From Jaenimonas drosophilae (Eukaryota; Euglenozoa; Kinetoplastea; Trypanosomatida; Trypanosomatidae), in NCBI GenBank assembly GCA_030849065.1, contig JASAON010001660.1, positions 124,001 to 188,000 of the forward strand: DNA of 64,000 nucleotides, in the 5' to 3' direction. This document shows, piece by piece, positions 1 through 11,215 of the stretch. The notes beneath the pieces were generated by a model, which was not told the DNA's origin, made no database searches, and was given only the letters and a program-made list of their open reading frames with translations. Every line of letters starts with the position of its first letter. Position 1 is the stretch's first letter. The translations under genes and the position numbers were made by a program.

Positions 1-568
1 ACGGGTTCTGCTGGAAGTGGTGCCAACATGATCCTTGTTACAGCTCTTTCTGCTCCAGGTGGTGAATGTACGCTTTGTCCCTCCCCCCGTCCTCCGCTCA
101 CCGCCCCACCTCCTGGATCCCTCGCACACACGCACACATCGTGGATGGAGAGAGGCTGACGAATGAGGACGATGAACGGATATATAATGTTGGTTTGAAA
201 GGGAAAAACGATCTGTAAACTAGAGGATCATTGAAAATAACAAAAGATAGGTGAGTGGGTGGAGATGGTCTTCCATCGTCACCCCGCCTTCATCTCATTC
301 ACCGCGTTCAGCAATCCAACACCCCTCATCTCGTCGGCTACGGAGGCAGCCCACGGCAGGCCAACCCCACAGCGGAGGTCAGGCGAAACAGTTGGCATGG
401 GCCCTTGTGGGGGTGAGGAGGTGATCTGCACAAAGTGGCAACATGGAGGATGAAGGCCGCAGGCCGAGGGACAAGACCTCCACTGGTATCCATCACGGAC
501 GACGGCATCCGATGTTGTGTGTGTGTGTGTGTGGTTGGGCAGCTGTACCAGTCTCAACGGCGATCAAT
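1..568. other. Region downstream of the coiled-coil gene, no gene seen
   Basis: This stretch lies 3' of the minus-strand gene that ends at 569 and probably holds its 3' UTR and intergenic DNA. Small open frames are present on both strands but show no domain, no good splice acceptor and no plausible codon bias. A TG dinucleotide microsatellite sits at about 516-533. Nothing else was recognised. Confidence 0.6.
516..533. repeat. TG dinucleotide microsatellite
   Basis: Uninterrupted alternating T and G, about nine units, in the region downstream of the coiled-coil gene. Confidence 0.85.
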
Positions 569-1624
569 TTAGACAGTTTCGTACTCGCGGTTCTTGGCAC
601 GCACGTAGTGGATCACGCCATTGATGTCCGTCTTGAGGGCCATGAGCTCCTGGTTCTCCTCAACGAACTTCTCCTTCATCTCGCGGGCATCGCGGCCATC
701 CTCCTCAGCCTGCTGCAGCTGCTGCTCCAACTGCTGGTGACGCGTCTCGCTGATGCGCTTCATCTCCTCTAACCGCCTCTCAAGAACCACGCACTGCGCC
801 TCCACCTCCTCCACCTCGGAGCGGCGGGCCTCGAGCTCGCCGTTGGTACGGGTCTCGGCGTTGTTGATGCGGCGCTGGCGGCTTTCCTCCTTCATCTGGG
901 TTGAAACCAAGGGACGGTCGCGCTGGTTGGTGCCACGGTGGCTGTGGAAATGGCCCTCACGCTCTACCTGCTTCACCAAGTTACGAGATGAGGCGATACC
1001 CTCCATCTCTTCATCAAACTTCTTCTTGAAGTCGTGCTTCTTCTTCTCGCGAGCATCGGTGTTGTCATTAATGTGCTTCTCCTGCTTCGCCAGAATAGAA
1101 GCGGCCTTGGTGCGGATGCTGGAGAAGGTCTTCTCGGCAGCCTTGGCGCGGCCGGGGAGGTCGTCCACCTTGATGTCGGAGAGGTCCATCTTGTCGGGGT
1201 TGTTCAACGCCACCTCCTCAGCCCAGAGGTGCGCAAGGTTGGAGCGGGACGCCTCCTCCTCCACCTTCGCAACGCGCTCCTCCGCCTCGGGAAGCTTCTT
1301 CTTGTCCACGGAGTTAAGGGCGGCGAGGTGGTCACGAAGGCGGTCCTCGTCCTCCTGCACGACGGCAAGCTCCTTTCGCTGGGCAACCGTCTCGCTCTGG
1401 AGCTGAAGACGGAGCTCAATGCCAGCATCCTCCAAGCTCTCTATCTCCTTGCGGATACGGGCAAGCTCCTCTTCGGGAGTTTCGTCGAAGTGCTCCTCCT
1501 CATGGTGCTCCTGCTCCTCCTCATGGTGGGAGTGCTCCTGCTCGTGGTGAGACTGCTCCTCCTCGTGATGGGAGTGTTCCTCCTCGTGGTGGGAGTGCTC
1601 TTCGTGGATATCGTTCGAGGACAT
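569..1624 (-). CDS. His/Glu-rich coiled-coil protein, unknown function
   Basis: A 351-residue protein starting MSSNDIHEEH. Residues about 6-46 are a run of short His/Glu repeats (variants of EEHSHHEE), then a Glu-rich link. The rest is almost wholly charged coiled coil (Glu, Lys, Arg, Ala, Leu heptad-like pattern) with one break near a segment rich in His, Gly and Arg (EGHFHSHRGTNQRD). The frame is open for 64 more codons upstream, but a pyrimidine tract and AG on the minus strand at 1677-1703 place the spliced mRNA end inside that extension, so the ATG at 1624 is chosen. A cytoskeletal or flagellar structural role would fit the coiled coil, but that is inference. The His-rich head could bind metal. 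No named family recognised. Confidence 0.75.
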   Translation of the reverse strand: MSSNDIHEEHSHHEEEHSHHEEEQSHHEQEHSHHEEEQEHHEEEHFDETPEEELARIRKEIESLEDAGIELRLQLQSETVAQRKELAVVQEDEDRLRDHLAALNSVDKKKLPEAEERVAKVEEEASRSNLAHLWAEEVALNNPDKMDLSDIKVDDLPGRAKAAEKTFSSIRTKAASILAKQEKHINDNTDAREKKKHDFKKKFDEEMEGIASSRNLVKQVEREGHFHSHRGTNQRDRPLVSTQMKEESRQRRINNAETRTNGELEARRSEVEEVEAQCVVLERRLEEMKRISETRHQQLEQQLQQAEEDGRDAREMKEKFVEENQELMALKTDINGVIHYVRAKNREYETV

Positions 1625-1676
1625 AGTAAGAGTTCTGGGAGAAAATTTCAAGTATGGGTTTGAATCGCTAGCGAGA

Positions 1677-1703
1677 CTACAAGTCACAAAATGAAAAAAA
1701 AAA
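1677..1703 (-). promoter_or_regulatory. Predicted spliced-leader acceptor for the coiled-coil gene
   Basis: Read on the minus strand, a T-rich tract with a ten-T run is followed by the first AG (plus-strand CT at 1677-1678), 53 bases before the ATG at 1624. It decides the start, because the longer open frame begins upstream of it. Confidence 0.65.
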
Positions 1704-3256
1704 GGCACCATAATGAATACATGGAGGGGGGTACACTTCACTGTTAGAGAGGAGAGGATACACATGTGGTCCACACAATCCGTGATGCGTGTAACACCTA
1801 GTTGGAATGGTATCACAACAAACCGATATTCTCGCTTTTGTCATTTTTTTTGCGGTATAAAACCTCCATTGCCGACAAACAACAAGCCGGCCTACGGGCA
1901 GAGATGCTGTATGAACCACCGCGTGCATGGGAGTAGAATAAAGAACCCACACCAGATGATGTGAGTTCCCCTCATAGCCCACAGCACGTCCAACGAACTG
2001 AACAAGTGAAAATGTGCAAGTCACGAATACAAAAAGAACAACAACGCGCACCACAAGATACATGGAGGGCATGAATGGCTTTACAGGATGGTTATCTTGG
2101 GCCACATGGAAGCACATCACTACCCAACCACTCAGCACACATGCTCACATAACTGCATACGTATGCAGGAGATGGGCATTACAAAAAGAACAAAAGGGAC
2201 CCAGCGATCAGTACGGCGTACAGCAACGCATTAATTCCCAAGTTGCTTGTGTTTTCCGTGTGTCTTTTTGTATGCTCTTCTTCTGAACCGTCATCATCAC
2301 ATCATCATTGTTGGCTGGTCACGTATCCCAACTTTGACGTACACAACAGCGGCAGCCGCATCCGCGTGCCAATTATGTTGGTCAAGGAAGTCAGCAGGGT
2401 TCAATGTCCTGCTCACAGTGGAGGGTAGACTGGTTGGGGAAGAAAAGAAGAGGAGCGCTAGCAGCTGTCAGGATTCGCGTCTGAGTACAAAAAGAAGACT
2501 GTGTGCATGAAGATGCCGACAGCACGGTAATGCCACGAAAAGAAGAAAGAAGAAACATATCGACACATGACAGAAACATATTGTGGTCGCTGATGGATTT
2601 GTTTCGCGTACGTACCGTCTCGAACACAAAACGAACGAAGAGAGGAAAGGGGGGACGATATATACTTTGATAACCCAATGAATGATTGCGCTGTCGCATG
2701 CGAGAAGAGAGTCAGCGAGACGCCACTACAAGAGTAAGCCACAACCACAACAGCGAAGAACAAGGATGGTTGCGGGAGAATAGCACGTGCCAGGAATAAT
2801 GAGCTCGTACACGGAAACATGGGCGAAAATATCACTCACCACAGCTTTCATTTCAGTCCCATTCGCATAGTGAATCAACACAGGCAACGAACGCTGCGTG
2901 GCAGTTTCTCATGTTGTGAATCGCTGTACCACAGCAATCGTTACGTGGTTGTAGGGAGGAATCAATTTCTTCATTTTATTTTTTTGTTGTCAATCTCGAC
3001 GCAGACGTGACGAATACACGTCTCACGGGTCACTATTTTTCACAAACATGGCTGCAAGATAAGGCGGATAAGCCACCGACTCTCTTCTCCTCTACACAAG
3101 TACATTCGAGGGCCTCTGCCTCTGCCCCCACATCCTTGCAGAGGGCAACTGGTGCAGAGCGGATGAGAAAGATGCCATTTTTTCGAATAAAACAAAAAGC
3201 CAACAAAAAGGGGCCCAATGCCAAGAATACCATCAGCGGAAGCTCATGAAAAAAAC

Positions 3257-3303
3257 TCCCTCACGCTCCCCGAGGGAAAGTGATGTCTGAGCTCCCTGAG
3301 GGA
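3257..3303. repeat. Two adjacent short inverted repeats
   Basis: The first pairs TCCCTC (3257-3262) with GAGGGA (3272-3277) around a nine-base loop. The second, GCTCCCTGAGGGA at 3291-3303, is nearly a perfect palindrome. The elements are related to each other, suggesting a duplicated hairpin in the gene-free stretch. Confidence 0.5.
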
Positions 3304-6300
3304 ATCCTCCTCACTCCACCATCTTTGTCATTTTGCACCAGCCCTCGCACTTCTCACGCAGCCAACGGTGTCTTGTAGCGCGAGAACTGATGAAATGGAA
3401 CCGGTATATGGGACGATGGTTGTCATTGAGAGGAGGGGTGGTTGACTTCATCAACTCCGCGAGTCACCGGGCAGCAATCAAACAAGGAAACCAGAGATAA
3501 GAATTATACAGCAGAAAGGGGGAAGAAAACGTGTATTCGGTTTACGGAGAAAAATGCCGTGTGGTACTTCCTGTTGGCTGGGATTGTCAGTACAGAGTGA
3601 GGGTTGAGTCACGGGTGGCAACCACGCACCTCCATCACACTGTATGGCAGGAATATTGCATCACATCACACGTTAGGTAACCTTCAGTGTGTGTGTGACT
3701 TCTCTCACCGATTCTCTGCCCCTACACGAAATGGCTGTGTGCACCAACAACTTGTAGTGAATGCATCCGTACTTCGTATGAGTTCATATATGCGTCAACG
3801 GAAACGCGAATGGAAACAAAGACATGTCAACGATCCATGTGATGCTCATCATGGGAGCGCAGCGGCGGCCCATGCCCGACTGTATCCGTGGAGCATCCAC
3901 GCCAAGAGGGATGCAAAGGGAAGATGTTCTCCACATTCAATCAGCAGAGGCAATGCACAACGACCGAGGATAAAATGGGAGGAGGGGAACACAAGTCTGG
4001 TAGGACATGGTTAGGCTTCCTCCTGTCCGCACCCAGAGTGTGGACAATCGCACAAACACAAAAACAAAAAGTGAAAGCAACAACCAACAACAAAAGCAAC
4101 AAAAGAAAAGTGACATCGAAAAATGTGTTAGACACGTCATCTCTGACTGGATTCCACGTTGGCGAGAAGGGGGAGGTGGGGGGGAATGACCAAAGAGAGT
4201 GCGGCACGCTGAGCAGATTGCTTCGGGTTTCTTTTCACGGCGTTTGGTGGGACAGCAGGGAGGTGTGCGTGTCAGAAAAAAAAACATCACGAAGAACAAC
4301 AGTACAATTCATCCGTTGAGCTGAGCAAACGATGGTGATTGGGAAGGAAGGGGTTAGAAGTTATGCGCGAGGGCATGGATGTCATTAACCGAATTGCCTT
4401 TGACTTTCCTCATATTCTGTGATCAATGATCGAGACTCATCACCCCAGCCATGAGTGCCACCTCGCTCCTCTGGAAACGTTGCGGGCTTCAGAGGATCCA
4501 CGGGGTTGAGCCGGAGGAATATAATAGAGGGCGTTCGAGTAGTCTCTGCGGGTGCGCCGTCGTATCCATCGAAGAAGAAGAACAGAAAAAGAAGCTAAAG
4601 CCTGGAAAAAAAAATGGGGTTCACACGCATCTGGGTGGCTGCAACAGCGTACATTCTCAGTCGCAGCTGCCGCAACACCTAGGCGCACGACGGGAGAGAG
4701 AAGGTGAGATAAGCAGACTTCTCTCAAGAGGCTCGGCGGAACTCCGACCTCCACCCCAGCATATGAGGACAGCCACGGAAAAAAAAAATCACAAAGAACA
4801 AAAGAAAACAGCGTGTTCCGAAGGAATGCGACGTGGGGAGACATCCTCAATACACTCCCTCGGAATCGAAAAAGAAATTCGTGTGGCTCATGTCAGATCC
4901 GTTGGAGTACCGCAGAGACCATCATGTCACGTGTGCATACTACGGCAACTAGCCTGGTCATTGAGGTCATGTGCATTTCGTGGGAAGCCTTTACTTCGAG
5001 CAGGCACGCGGGCTGATGACGCATCGATCCTAGGATGCCCCCCATTCACACGGTATCCCCCCATTTCATCATATCCACTTAGCGGCAGTAGAGGTATGAG
5101 CACTCAGGAGGACCATAGAGGCCATGCCTCCATAGCGCCACGTACTTCGGCTAACGTTACATTTTCACATTGCAATCTCTGCGTTGTACCAGTTAAAAGT
5201 ACGTCTGTTGCAGAGCAACAAAATGACCTTCAACGTCCGTCTCCGCGCAACCTTCACCCTGTGGCACCACGCTGTTCCATTGTGTGGCGTCCATGAATTC
5301 CTACTGGGGGTCGGGAACTGCTCTGCCAGGTCCAAAGAAACAGCTGAGGGAAGCCACCCCAGCCTTTCCAGGAAAGAAGGACCAAGAACAACGAAGTGCA
5401 GAAAAGAAGATGAAAATATGGAGGTTAGTAGATTGAGCCGGCAAATGAAAGGAGGGAAAAGAGAAGAAGAAAAATCAAAATTGAAAGCAACCGCAGAAGG
5501 AATACTCTACAAAGGAGGACAAGGGAAAAAATACTCCGGAGTTTGATAGAGAGAGATAGGAGCGGATACTAGAAAAGGAAAAAAAAACATGATGGTGGGG
5601 AGGAAATGAAAACAGATGGGGCACAAATGGAGGTATCTGTGTAACGGCGCACATAGAGGGGGGACAAGAACGAAAAAGAAACAGAAATCACGTCAGTTGC
5701 ACGTCTTCACTGAGTGCATTACCGCCAAAAACAATACCGGACAAAGCAGGATGTCCGCCTTCTCGGTGAATTCAAACGTCTTGGATCGATGATTCGAGCT
5801 ATCCTCTAACCTGCACACCCCGTAGCATGCGCACGTGAGCCTTCCATCGTGGTATGGGCGCATACAAGACTCACGCACGCTACATCACTACATAGCTGGG
5901 GATAGGAAAACAGAGGATGCTGGAGGAGCCGATAATCGTCATGTGCATCCAGAGTGAAATCCACGTACTGAGAGCGGAAACGGGAAACAGAAGAGTGATG
6001 AGCAAACATGATGCCACGTGCACGCATGATGGGGATTCGTAAGAAGTAAGATCTTGGCCCCACCCAGTCTGTGCGTACTTCACTTGGCATGCCACAGTGA
6101 AATATAGGACCTGTGGACGAGCATGGAGGTGCTATTGCCTTCAATATGAGAGCCGCCCACATAAGCTCATACATGAGATGATGATGTGGAAGAGAGCTCG
6201 ATCGAGGGCACTCCTGTGGGGCGTAAGTGAGTACCTCTGCAACAAAAGTCCTCGACGGAAAGCGATACACTAGCAATACGAATACCAGCTGAAAATGTAG

Positions 6301-6770
6301 CGTCGCACATCATTACTGATCCAGCGAGACACATGCTTCCTCCCACGCCACCGCGTCGGTTGATTGACCACACATCAAGATGATAATGTGGCAACTTCCG
6401 CTATCTGAGAATGTAAGAGAGATGAATTACATCTCCATTGTGAACTGATTCACGTCAGCGGACGCACAATGTCAACCCAGCAGGACAACGACTCGTTGAA
6501 ACAAAAGCAAACTGAATACTTCTTCCCAAAAAAAACGCTCTCACATCTTTTTCACATGCATCATTAGGCTTCCAAGAAGTACATGCTCCAGAAAACGGTT
6601 GAAGCACCTCATCCTGATATGCAGATGAGCTGCACGAAACAACGCAACACGTGGACACTCGAGTGCTATACCCTCTTCTTTGCACCACGTTGCTGTCGCA
6701 TGCAGTGAAATAGAGTGGAAAGAGCAGTAGGAATACACTGCGAACCCACGCTTTTTTCTCGCTGCCCAGA

Positions 6771-9311
6771 CTAGCACTGGGGTGGCTGTGGGCCCGAACC
6801 TCCTGGCATAAATAATGGCACCAACATAACAGAGCCGTCTGGATTCATTCGTGGAAGTAAATACTGCTGTTGGGGTGGAGGAGCAGGAGCTGACCCACCT
6901 GACGTAGACGTTCCACCTGGCCCCGCGTTTCCCCGCGGTAGCCAAAGAACCTGCCCTGATAAATTGCTGGTTGGCATCGTCCCTGGCGGTGGTGGTGAGG
7001 GCCCGGTGGGCATGAACATCATTCTTTGCTGGGCCATGGGCATCGCCGCTCCGACGCTGGTTGGAAAATTTGAAAGGCCCGGAGATCCCACAGTTACGGC
7101 TCCCTGTGTAGCAAAACGGTCAGATACGTTGGGTGCCATGGGGGTGCCCATGGGAGCTCCAAAACTTGAGTTGTAGGCTGTTGTCCCACCATGAGAACTT
7201 CCCAGACTAGTGGCAGAGGTAACGCGTGGAATGGCGCCAGCGGGAGGAGATCCTCCACCTGTGAGCATCATGCCATTCATGCTGCTGGTGGTGGGAGAGA
7301 GCATCTGACTCGATGCGGTGGAGCTCATCGTCCCGCCAAGGGTTCTGTGTCCCGGATTTCCCACCACAACGGGTGGAGACATGGTAGGCAGCTGTGGCTG
7401 TAGCTGAGGCTGAGCTGTGGTCGCGGCGATTTGATTATGAATCTGCTTGCACATGTGGATGAACTTGCAGTCGGCCCCAAAGCGGCAACCTTCGCTAGAT
7501 CCATGAAGTCGGCACAACGAAAGTGGATTAATGGGAACACTCTGGCGCGCATCCTTGATTAGCTGCTTTAAGCCGGTCGTGTAGGCCAAGTATGAGAGTG
7601 AAATGATGGTCTGCCCGTTATTCAGTGAAATGCTGCGTCCTTCGGTATTGGGACACTCCATGAGCATGTGTTGATTTCCATCTCCGTGTGTTGCACAGCA
7701 GCACGGCACCTCAATTACTTGCTGACGAAGCTGGCGAATAACTGCAGGATCTGCGTGCACCTGATAGCAGTTGGAGTCCTGACGACAGCGGTCCGATTGG
7801 TACAGCAAACACAGAGAAGGAATGGTTAGTCGGCCATTGAGAGCCTTCGTTGGACGAATGGCCGACAGCGGGATGCGGAGCTTCCGGCGTTGAGGATCAA
7901 CCACTGAGATGCAACCGTCTCCGTCTACGCGTTGCTGTAATGCACCTACGCCGTTGTACGTGGCCGCTGGATTGCGTCGCTTCAGAGCCTTCTGTGACTC
8001 ATCTGCGGTTGAATCAAGTCCAATAGAACACAAATTGTTGGTTTGGTCATAGAGAACGGCGCTCGAGGTGGCAGCGGCGGCTTGTGAAACACGTATCGTT
8101 TCTGCCCGCCCTGCTGATCCTACAGACTCCTCAAACTGCGAGTCGTCCTGTCGCAACGTCGCGGATGGGGAGCTGTGAGGAGACACCCCATTGCCAGTGA
8201 ACGCAGCGGTTGGACGACGGGCGATGGAGGGCATTCCAGACACAAGGACCGCATTGTGTTGATCAACCAAGTTAATTGGGTGGCTTGCTTGAATGCCAGC
8301 ATTGTTATTGCTCACAATCATTGAACGGAACATGGATAGAACCGGTTCCAGGTGGGGATCCAAATGTCTGGTCCCAGCGCTTTCTGCTGCCGGAATTCCT
8401 CCGAGCTGTGGTGCCCCGCGAAGGCCATCTCCTGGATCAGTCGAGCACTCAGAGCCGGTATGCAGGTGTCCCTGACCAGATTGATCGCCAGCAGAGAGGG
8501 CCTCAGCGACCACGCTGGAGCTCATCACCGCTGGGAGAAGCGGTTGTAGGCGCTGTGAAGCCAGCACTGGGGTCGGACTACGATTACTGCTTCCCGCGCT
8601 TGGCATCACCTGGCATGGATGGAAGACGTGGCCGTCCTCCAGCGCCTCGGTCTCCTCCGTTAGAAGTTGCATCACATCTGTTTCATCACCATCCACAGAA
8701 TCCTGATGATCTGGATGGCAGGTGTTGTTAGCGCTTCGATGATGATCAAGATGTCGGTCTCGCAACGACCGCATGGAGAGCTGTCGTGGGTGAGCATGTG
8801 TAGGCATCTCTGTGGTTGGAGATTGATTAATGGGAAGTGAGCTTCCGGTATTCCCATTCCATCCAGCAAGAATGTCCGACATGGGACCCCACAGCGTCTG
8901 GCCCTGCATCACAGCAGGATCGGTGCCAGCACTTACTATACTTACATTAGATTGAAGCATCGACGGAAAAGACATGATGCCAGTGGGCTGTGACTGTGAA
9001 GCTGAGAGCTCCTGCCCTTTGGTACTTGGCTGGAAAAAAGATGCCACGCCGGCTGGAAATGAACCGTTTGAAGAAAGGGCAAGGCTGTTTTTCCCGCTCA
9101 GGCTGCCATCCATGCCAGGAAACTGCATCGCGTAGAGTGAGGTTGGCATCGTGCAGTTGGAGAGAACGATGTCTCCATTGGGGCCAGCCGTCAACGGTGC
9201 TGCCCCTGATGGCGGAGCCATGGGGTTGCACGCCGAGGCACCAGACGTCATTTGAGCGGAATGCCCATTTGGCTGTGGTAAAATCCCACCCGCAAGCGTA
9301 GGAGGAAGCAT
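6771..9311 (-). CDS. CCCH zinc-finger RNA-binding protein
   Basis: A protein of 846 residues with long Ser-, Gln- and Pro-rich low-complexity flanks around a central zinc-finger region. Two finger-like motifs are visible: one at about 7740-7812 with spacing CX7CX5CX3H (starts CLLYQSDRC) and a canonical CX8CX5CX3H at about 7457-7518 (starts CRLHGSSEGC, ends CKFIH). Before the first finger is a basic block (DPQRRKLRIPLSAIRPTK), a layout I associate with kinetoplastid ZC3H regulators, which act on mRNA stability or translation. The C terminus is Pro/Gln/Met-rich. The frame is open 20 codons further upstream, but only with a TTG, so the ATG at 9311 is chosen. A later Met is possible because a pyrimidine tract ends only a few bases before this ATG. 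The very long gene-free stretch downstream would fit a regulated 3' UTR. Confidence 0.8.
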   Translation of the reverse strand: MLPPTLAGGILPQPNGHSAQMTSGASACNPMAPPSGAAPLTAGPNGDIVLSNCTMPTSLYAMQFPGMDGSLSGKNSLALSSNGSFPAGVASFFQPSTKGQELSASQSQPTGIMSFPSMLQSNVSIVSAGTDPAVMQGQTLWGPMSDILAGWNGNTGSSLPINQSPTTEMPTHAHPRQLSMRSLRDRHLDHHRSANNTCHPDHQDSVDGDETDVMQLLTEETEALEDGHVFHPCQVMPSAGSSNRSPTPVLASQRLQPLLPAVMSSSVVAEALSAGDQSGQGHLHTGSECSTDPGDGLRGAPQLGGIPAAESAGTRHLDPHLEPVLSMFRSMIVSNNNAGIQASHPINLVDQHNAVLVSGMPSIARRPTAAFTGNGVSPHSSPSATLRQDDSQFEESVGSAGRAETIRVSQAAAATSSAVLYDQTNNLCSIGLDSTADESQKALKRRNPAATYNGVGALQQRVDGDGCISVVDPQRRKLRIPLSAIRPTKALNGRLTIPSLCLLYQSDRCRQDSNCYQVHADPAVIRQLRQQVIEVPCCCATHGDGNQHMLMECPNTEGRSISLNNGQTIISLSYLAYTTGLKQLIKDARQSVPINPLSLCRLHGSSEGCRFGADCKFIHMCKQIHNQIAATTAQPQLQPQLPTMSPPVVVGNPGHRTLGGTMSSTASSQMLSPTTSSMNGMMLTGGGSPPAGAIPRVTSATSLGSSHGGTTAYNSSFGAPMGTPMAPNVSDRFATQGAVTVGSPGLSNFPTSVGAAMPMAQQRMMFMPTGPSPPPPGTMPTSNLSGQVLWLPRGNAGPGGTSTSGGSAPAPPPQQQYLLPRMNPDGSVMLVPLFMPGGSGPQPPQC

Positions 9312-10456
9312 AGCTTGTTGGTACGAAAATGAAAAAACGGAGGCAGGATCCTCGATGCTGTGAAGTAACAAGCTTCCGCAGAATGCACCTGCTCTGGCTG
9401 TTGTCTATCGTTCTTAAAAACGAATTAAGGCGCCAATGTAAAAGCTGCCAGCAGACGAGCGTACCCCTCCTTCCGTGAAAATGCAGCAAAGGAAATGTGG
9501 GCGGGACGTTTTTCTTATTTGGTAGCGTGCGACCCTAACAGAGCTCGGGCAAACAACAGTAACAAATGCGTGAACGAACAGCACAAGCTCGTGTGGATAG
9601 GAGCAGATGGGAAGTGAAGACCTCGGGATGAGTGGCAAAGAAACAGAAGGAGTGTTCAGACAACAGCAATCTGTGCGTAAGCCGATCAGGATGACGTTTC
9701 CCTATTACCACAACAATCAAAAAGAAAAAACGGGAAATTGAGAGCGAAAAGAAAATTGAGGTTCCTGTGCCGTGTTGAATCCAACGAATGAGAGGGGAGG
9801 AAAGGTTAGAAGCGCGACACCAACGTCGAGTGTGTGGGAGTGTGGCAACGTTAAAAAGTACCTTGTTGTCTGCGGTTCTAAAAAAGGCTCCTTTGAAAAA
9901 AAAAGAGCTTTGTTTGTTGTCGTGCTTTGAAGGTGGGTTTTGTTTGTGTGGAGTGGCAACCCTCTTGCACGATTCTCTCCTTGGGGTGTTGAATTACAAC
10001 GAAGCTGGAGCGAGTGAAGCTCCCTACGTTCACACTACTCCTATTCTACTACCCTATTTTGGAAAATAGGTGTGGTGTGGGGTTGGTGTTGGTTGTGCTT
10101 GTGTGGATTCAATCGACTCCCGGTGGTTTGTGAACTGAGATGACTCGTCTGCTCTCTTACCCGAGTGGTGTCGATGAAGACCAGCTAAACTTGGAGGGTT
10201 GAACGAATATCACAAAAGTACGCACAGAGGAGAACCAGAGCAGAAAAGAGTTGGGGAGAGGAAATGAGCAGCACTACCACAACGTCATTGACTCGTGGTC
10301 ACAGAAAAGGAAGCGCAGTGATTTCCATTCATGGTGATATCATCGCCGTCACTCCGATAATCAACGTCGTCAGGTTGCTCAGCAGAGCGCAGCAAAAAGC
10401 CAGCATTGAAAGTCTCTATAGTACGAGAGCACCTATAGTCGCCATCACGGAGCAAC
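9312..10456. other. Intergenic, probable 5' UTR of the CCCH gene
   Basis: No coding region recognised. On the minus strand there are several T-rich tracts that could serve trans-splicing of the CCCH gene or polyadenylation of the upstream small gene. Short open frames here have no supporting features. Confidence 0.5.
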
Positions 10457-10849
10457 CTACTGCACAAAGGTGTTGTGGTTGAACTCATTCGACCAAAAGT
10501 GCAGCTCCTCCTTTGAGAAGTCCACTTGAGCTTTGTCCAGTGCTGCGGCTGCTTGTTCCAAGTTGTTAGCGTCATTCAACAGACGATTGGACGACGCACC
10601 AGATGCTGCTCGTCCATCACTCAAGTCGTCTAGGCCGTATGTTTCCTTGTACCACTCCTCATAGCGCTCTGCAGTAGGTGTGAAATGATCGCGGACTTCT
10701 TTGTTTGAGGCCATTGCACGTGCCCAGTGCTTCCCGGGGCATGATTGCGATGCAGCAGCTGGGCCACCTCCTTCAGGAAACAGCTGATGAACATAGCCCT
10801 GAGTCACTGGTTTCGAGAACAAGAACAGAGCAGCGGTTCTGCGCTGCAT
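10457..10849 (-). CDS. Small protein with possible mitochondrial presequence, unknown
   Basis: A 130-residue protein starting MQRRTAALFLFSKPV. The N terminus is basic, hydrophobic and free of acidic residues for about 25 residues, resembling a mitochondrial targeting peptide. The rest is acidic and helical with many Tyr, Trp and Asn residues (for example ERYEEWYKETYGLDD), ending in NHNTFVQ. It lies between the CCCH gene and the cytochrome b5 reductase pair in the same direction. No domain family recognised. A small subunit of a mitochondrial complex is possible but is only a guess from the targeting-like N terminus. The start is the first ATG; the open frame extends two codons to a TTG. Confidence 0.6.
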   Translation of the reverse strand: MQRRTAALFLFSKPVTQGYVHQLFPEGGGPAAASQSCPGKHWARAMASNKEVRDHFTPTAERYEEWYKETYGLDDLSDGRAASGASSNRLLNDANNLEQAAAALDKAQVDFSKEELHFWSNEFNHNTFVQ

Positions 10850-11215
10850 GGGCAAGCCTAACTAAAGTGCTTCGAATAACAAATGGAACAGTTTCTTTTC
10901 AATGAAGATTGATGTCAGCGTAGGCAGCAACTCAGGAATAAAGGAATCAGCCCAACTTCACACTGGGAAGCTATCAAGTAAGTATTCACGACAACAGAGG
11001 AGAAGGTAATCAAAAAGTGCAAGCAATGAGACTCAACGGCTCACTCACACTTCGGCGACTGGTATTCTGCTTCGCCAGCTGTGTTGTGGTGAAGCCACAG
11101 TTATCAGCTTCCTCCTTGATTGCTCAAGGAAATCAACGCAACTGAACAAAAAATGAAATACAGCATTTAGGAGAACATCTTGGTGGAATAGTGACTATCG
11201 TATGAAAATGAGGTG
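10850..11215. other. Intergenic, nothing recognised
   Basis: This short gap between the small gene and the first cytochrome b5 reductase carries no recognisable gene. It should hold the 3' UTR of the reductase and the trans-splice site of the small gene. Confidence 0.5.

Larger units (their letters stand above)
1625..6770. other. 5.1-kb gene-poor stretch between the CCCH and coiled-coil genes
   Basis: No open frame here has a recognisable domain. The longest (4451-5296 plus, 281 codons; 5806-6276 minus, 156 codons) have random-looking composition and run against or outside any clear signal. Both strands carry many short A or T runs. The stretch would be the 3' UTR of the CCCH gene plus the 5' UTR of the coiled-coil gene if transcription is continuous. 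Two short inverted-repeat elements sit at 3257-3303. A remnant gene or a non-coding RNA cannot be excluded by eye. Confidence 0.5.

Noticed and set aside
1625..1816. N-terminal extension of the coiled-coil gene
   Set aside because: The acceptor AG at 1677-1678 lies inside it, and the extension has no similarity to the rest.
4451..5296. 281-codon open frame on the plus strand in the gene-free stretch
   Set aside because: It runs against the minus-strand cluster, has random composition and no domain or acceptor signal.
5806..6276. 156-codon open frame on the minus strand
   Set aside because: Composition is random, other frames overlap it, and no acceptor fits. Best read as 3' UTR.
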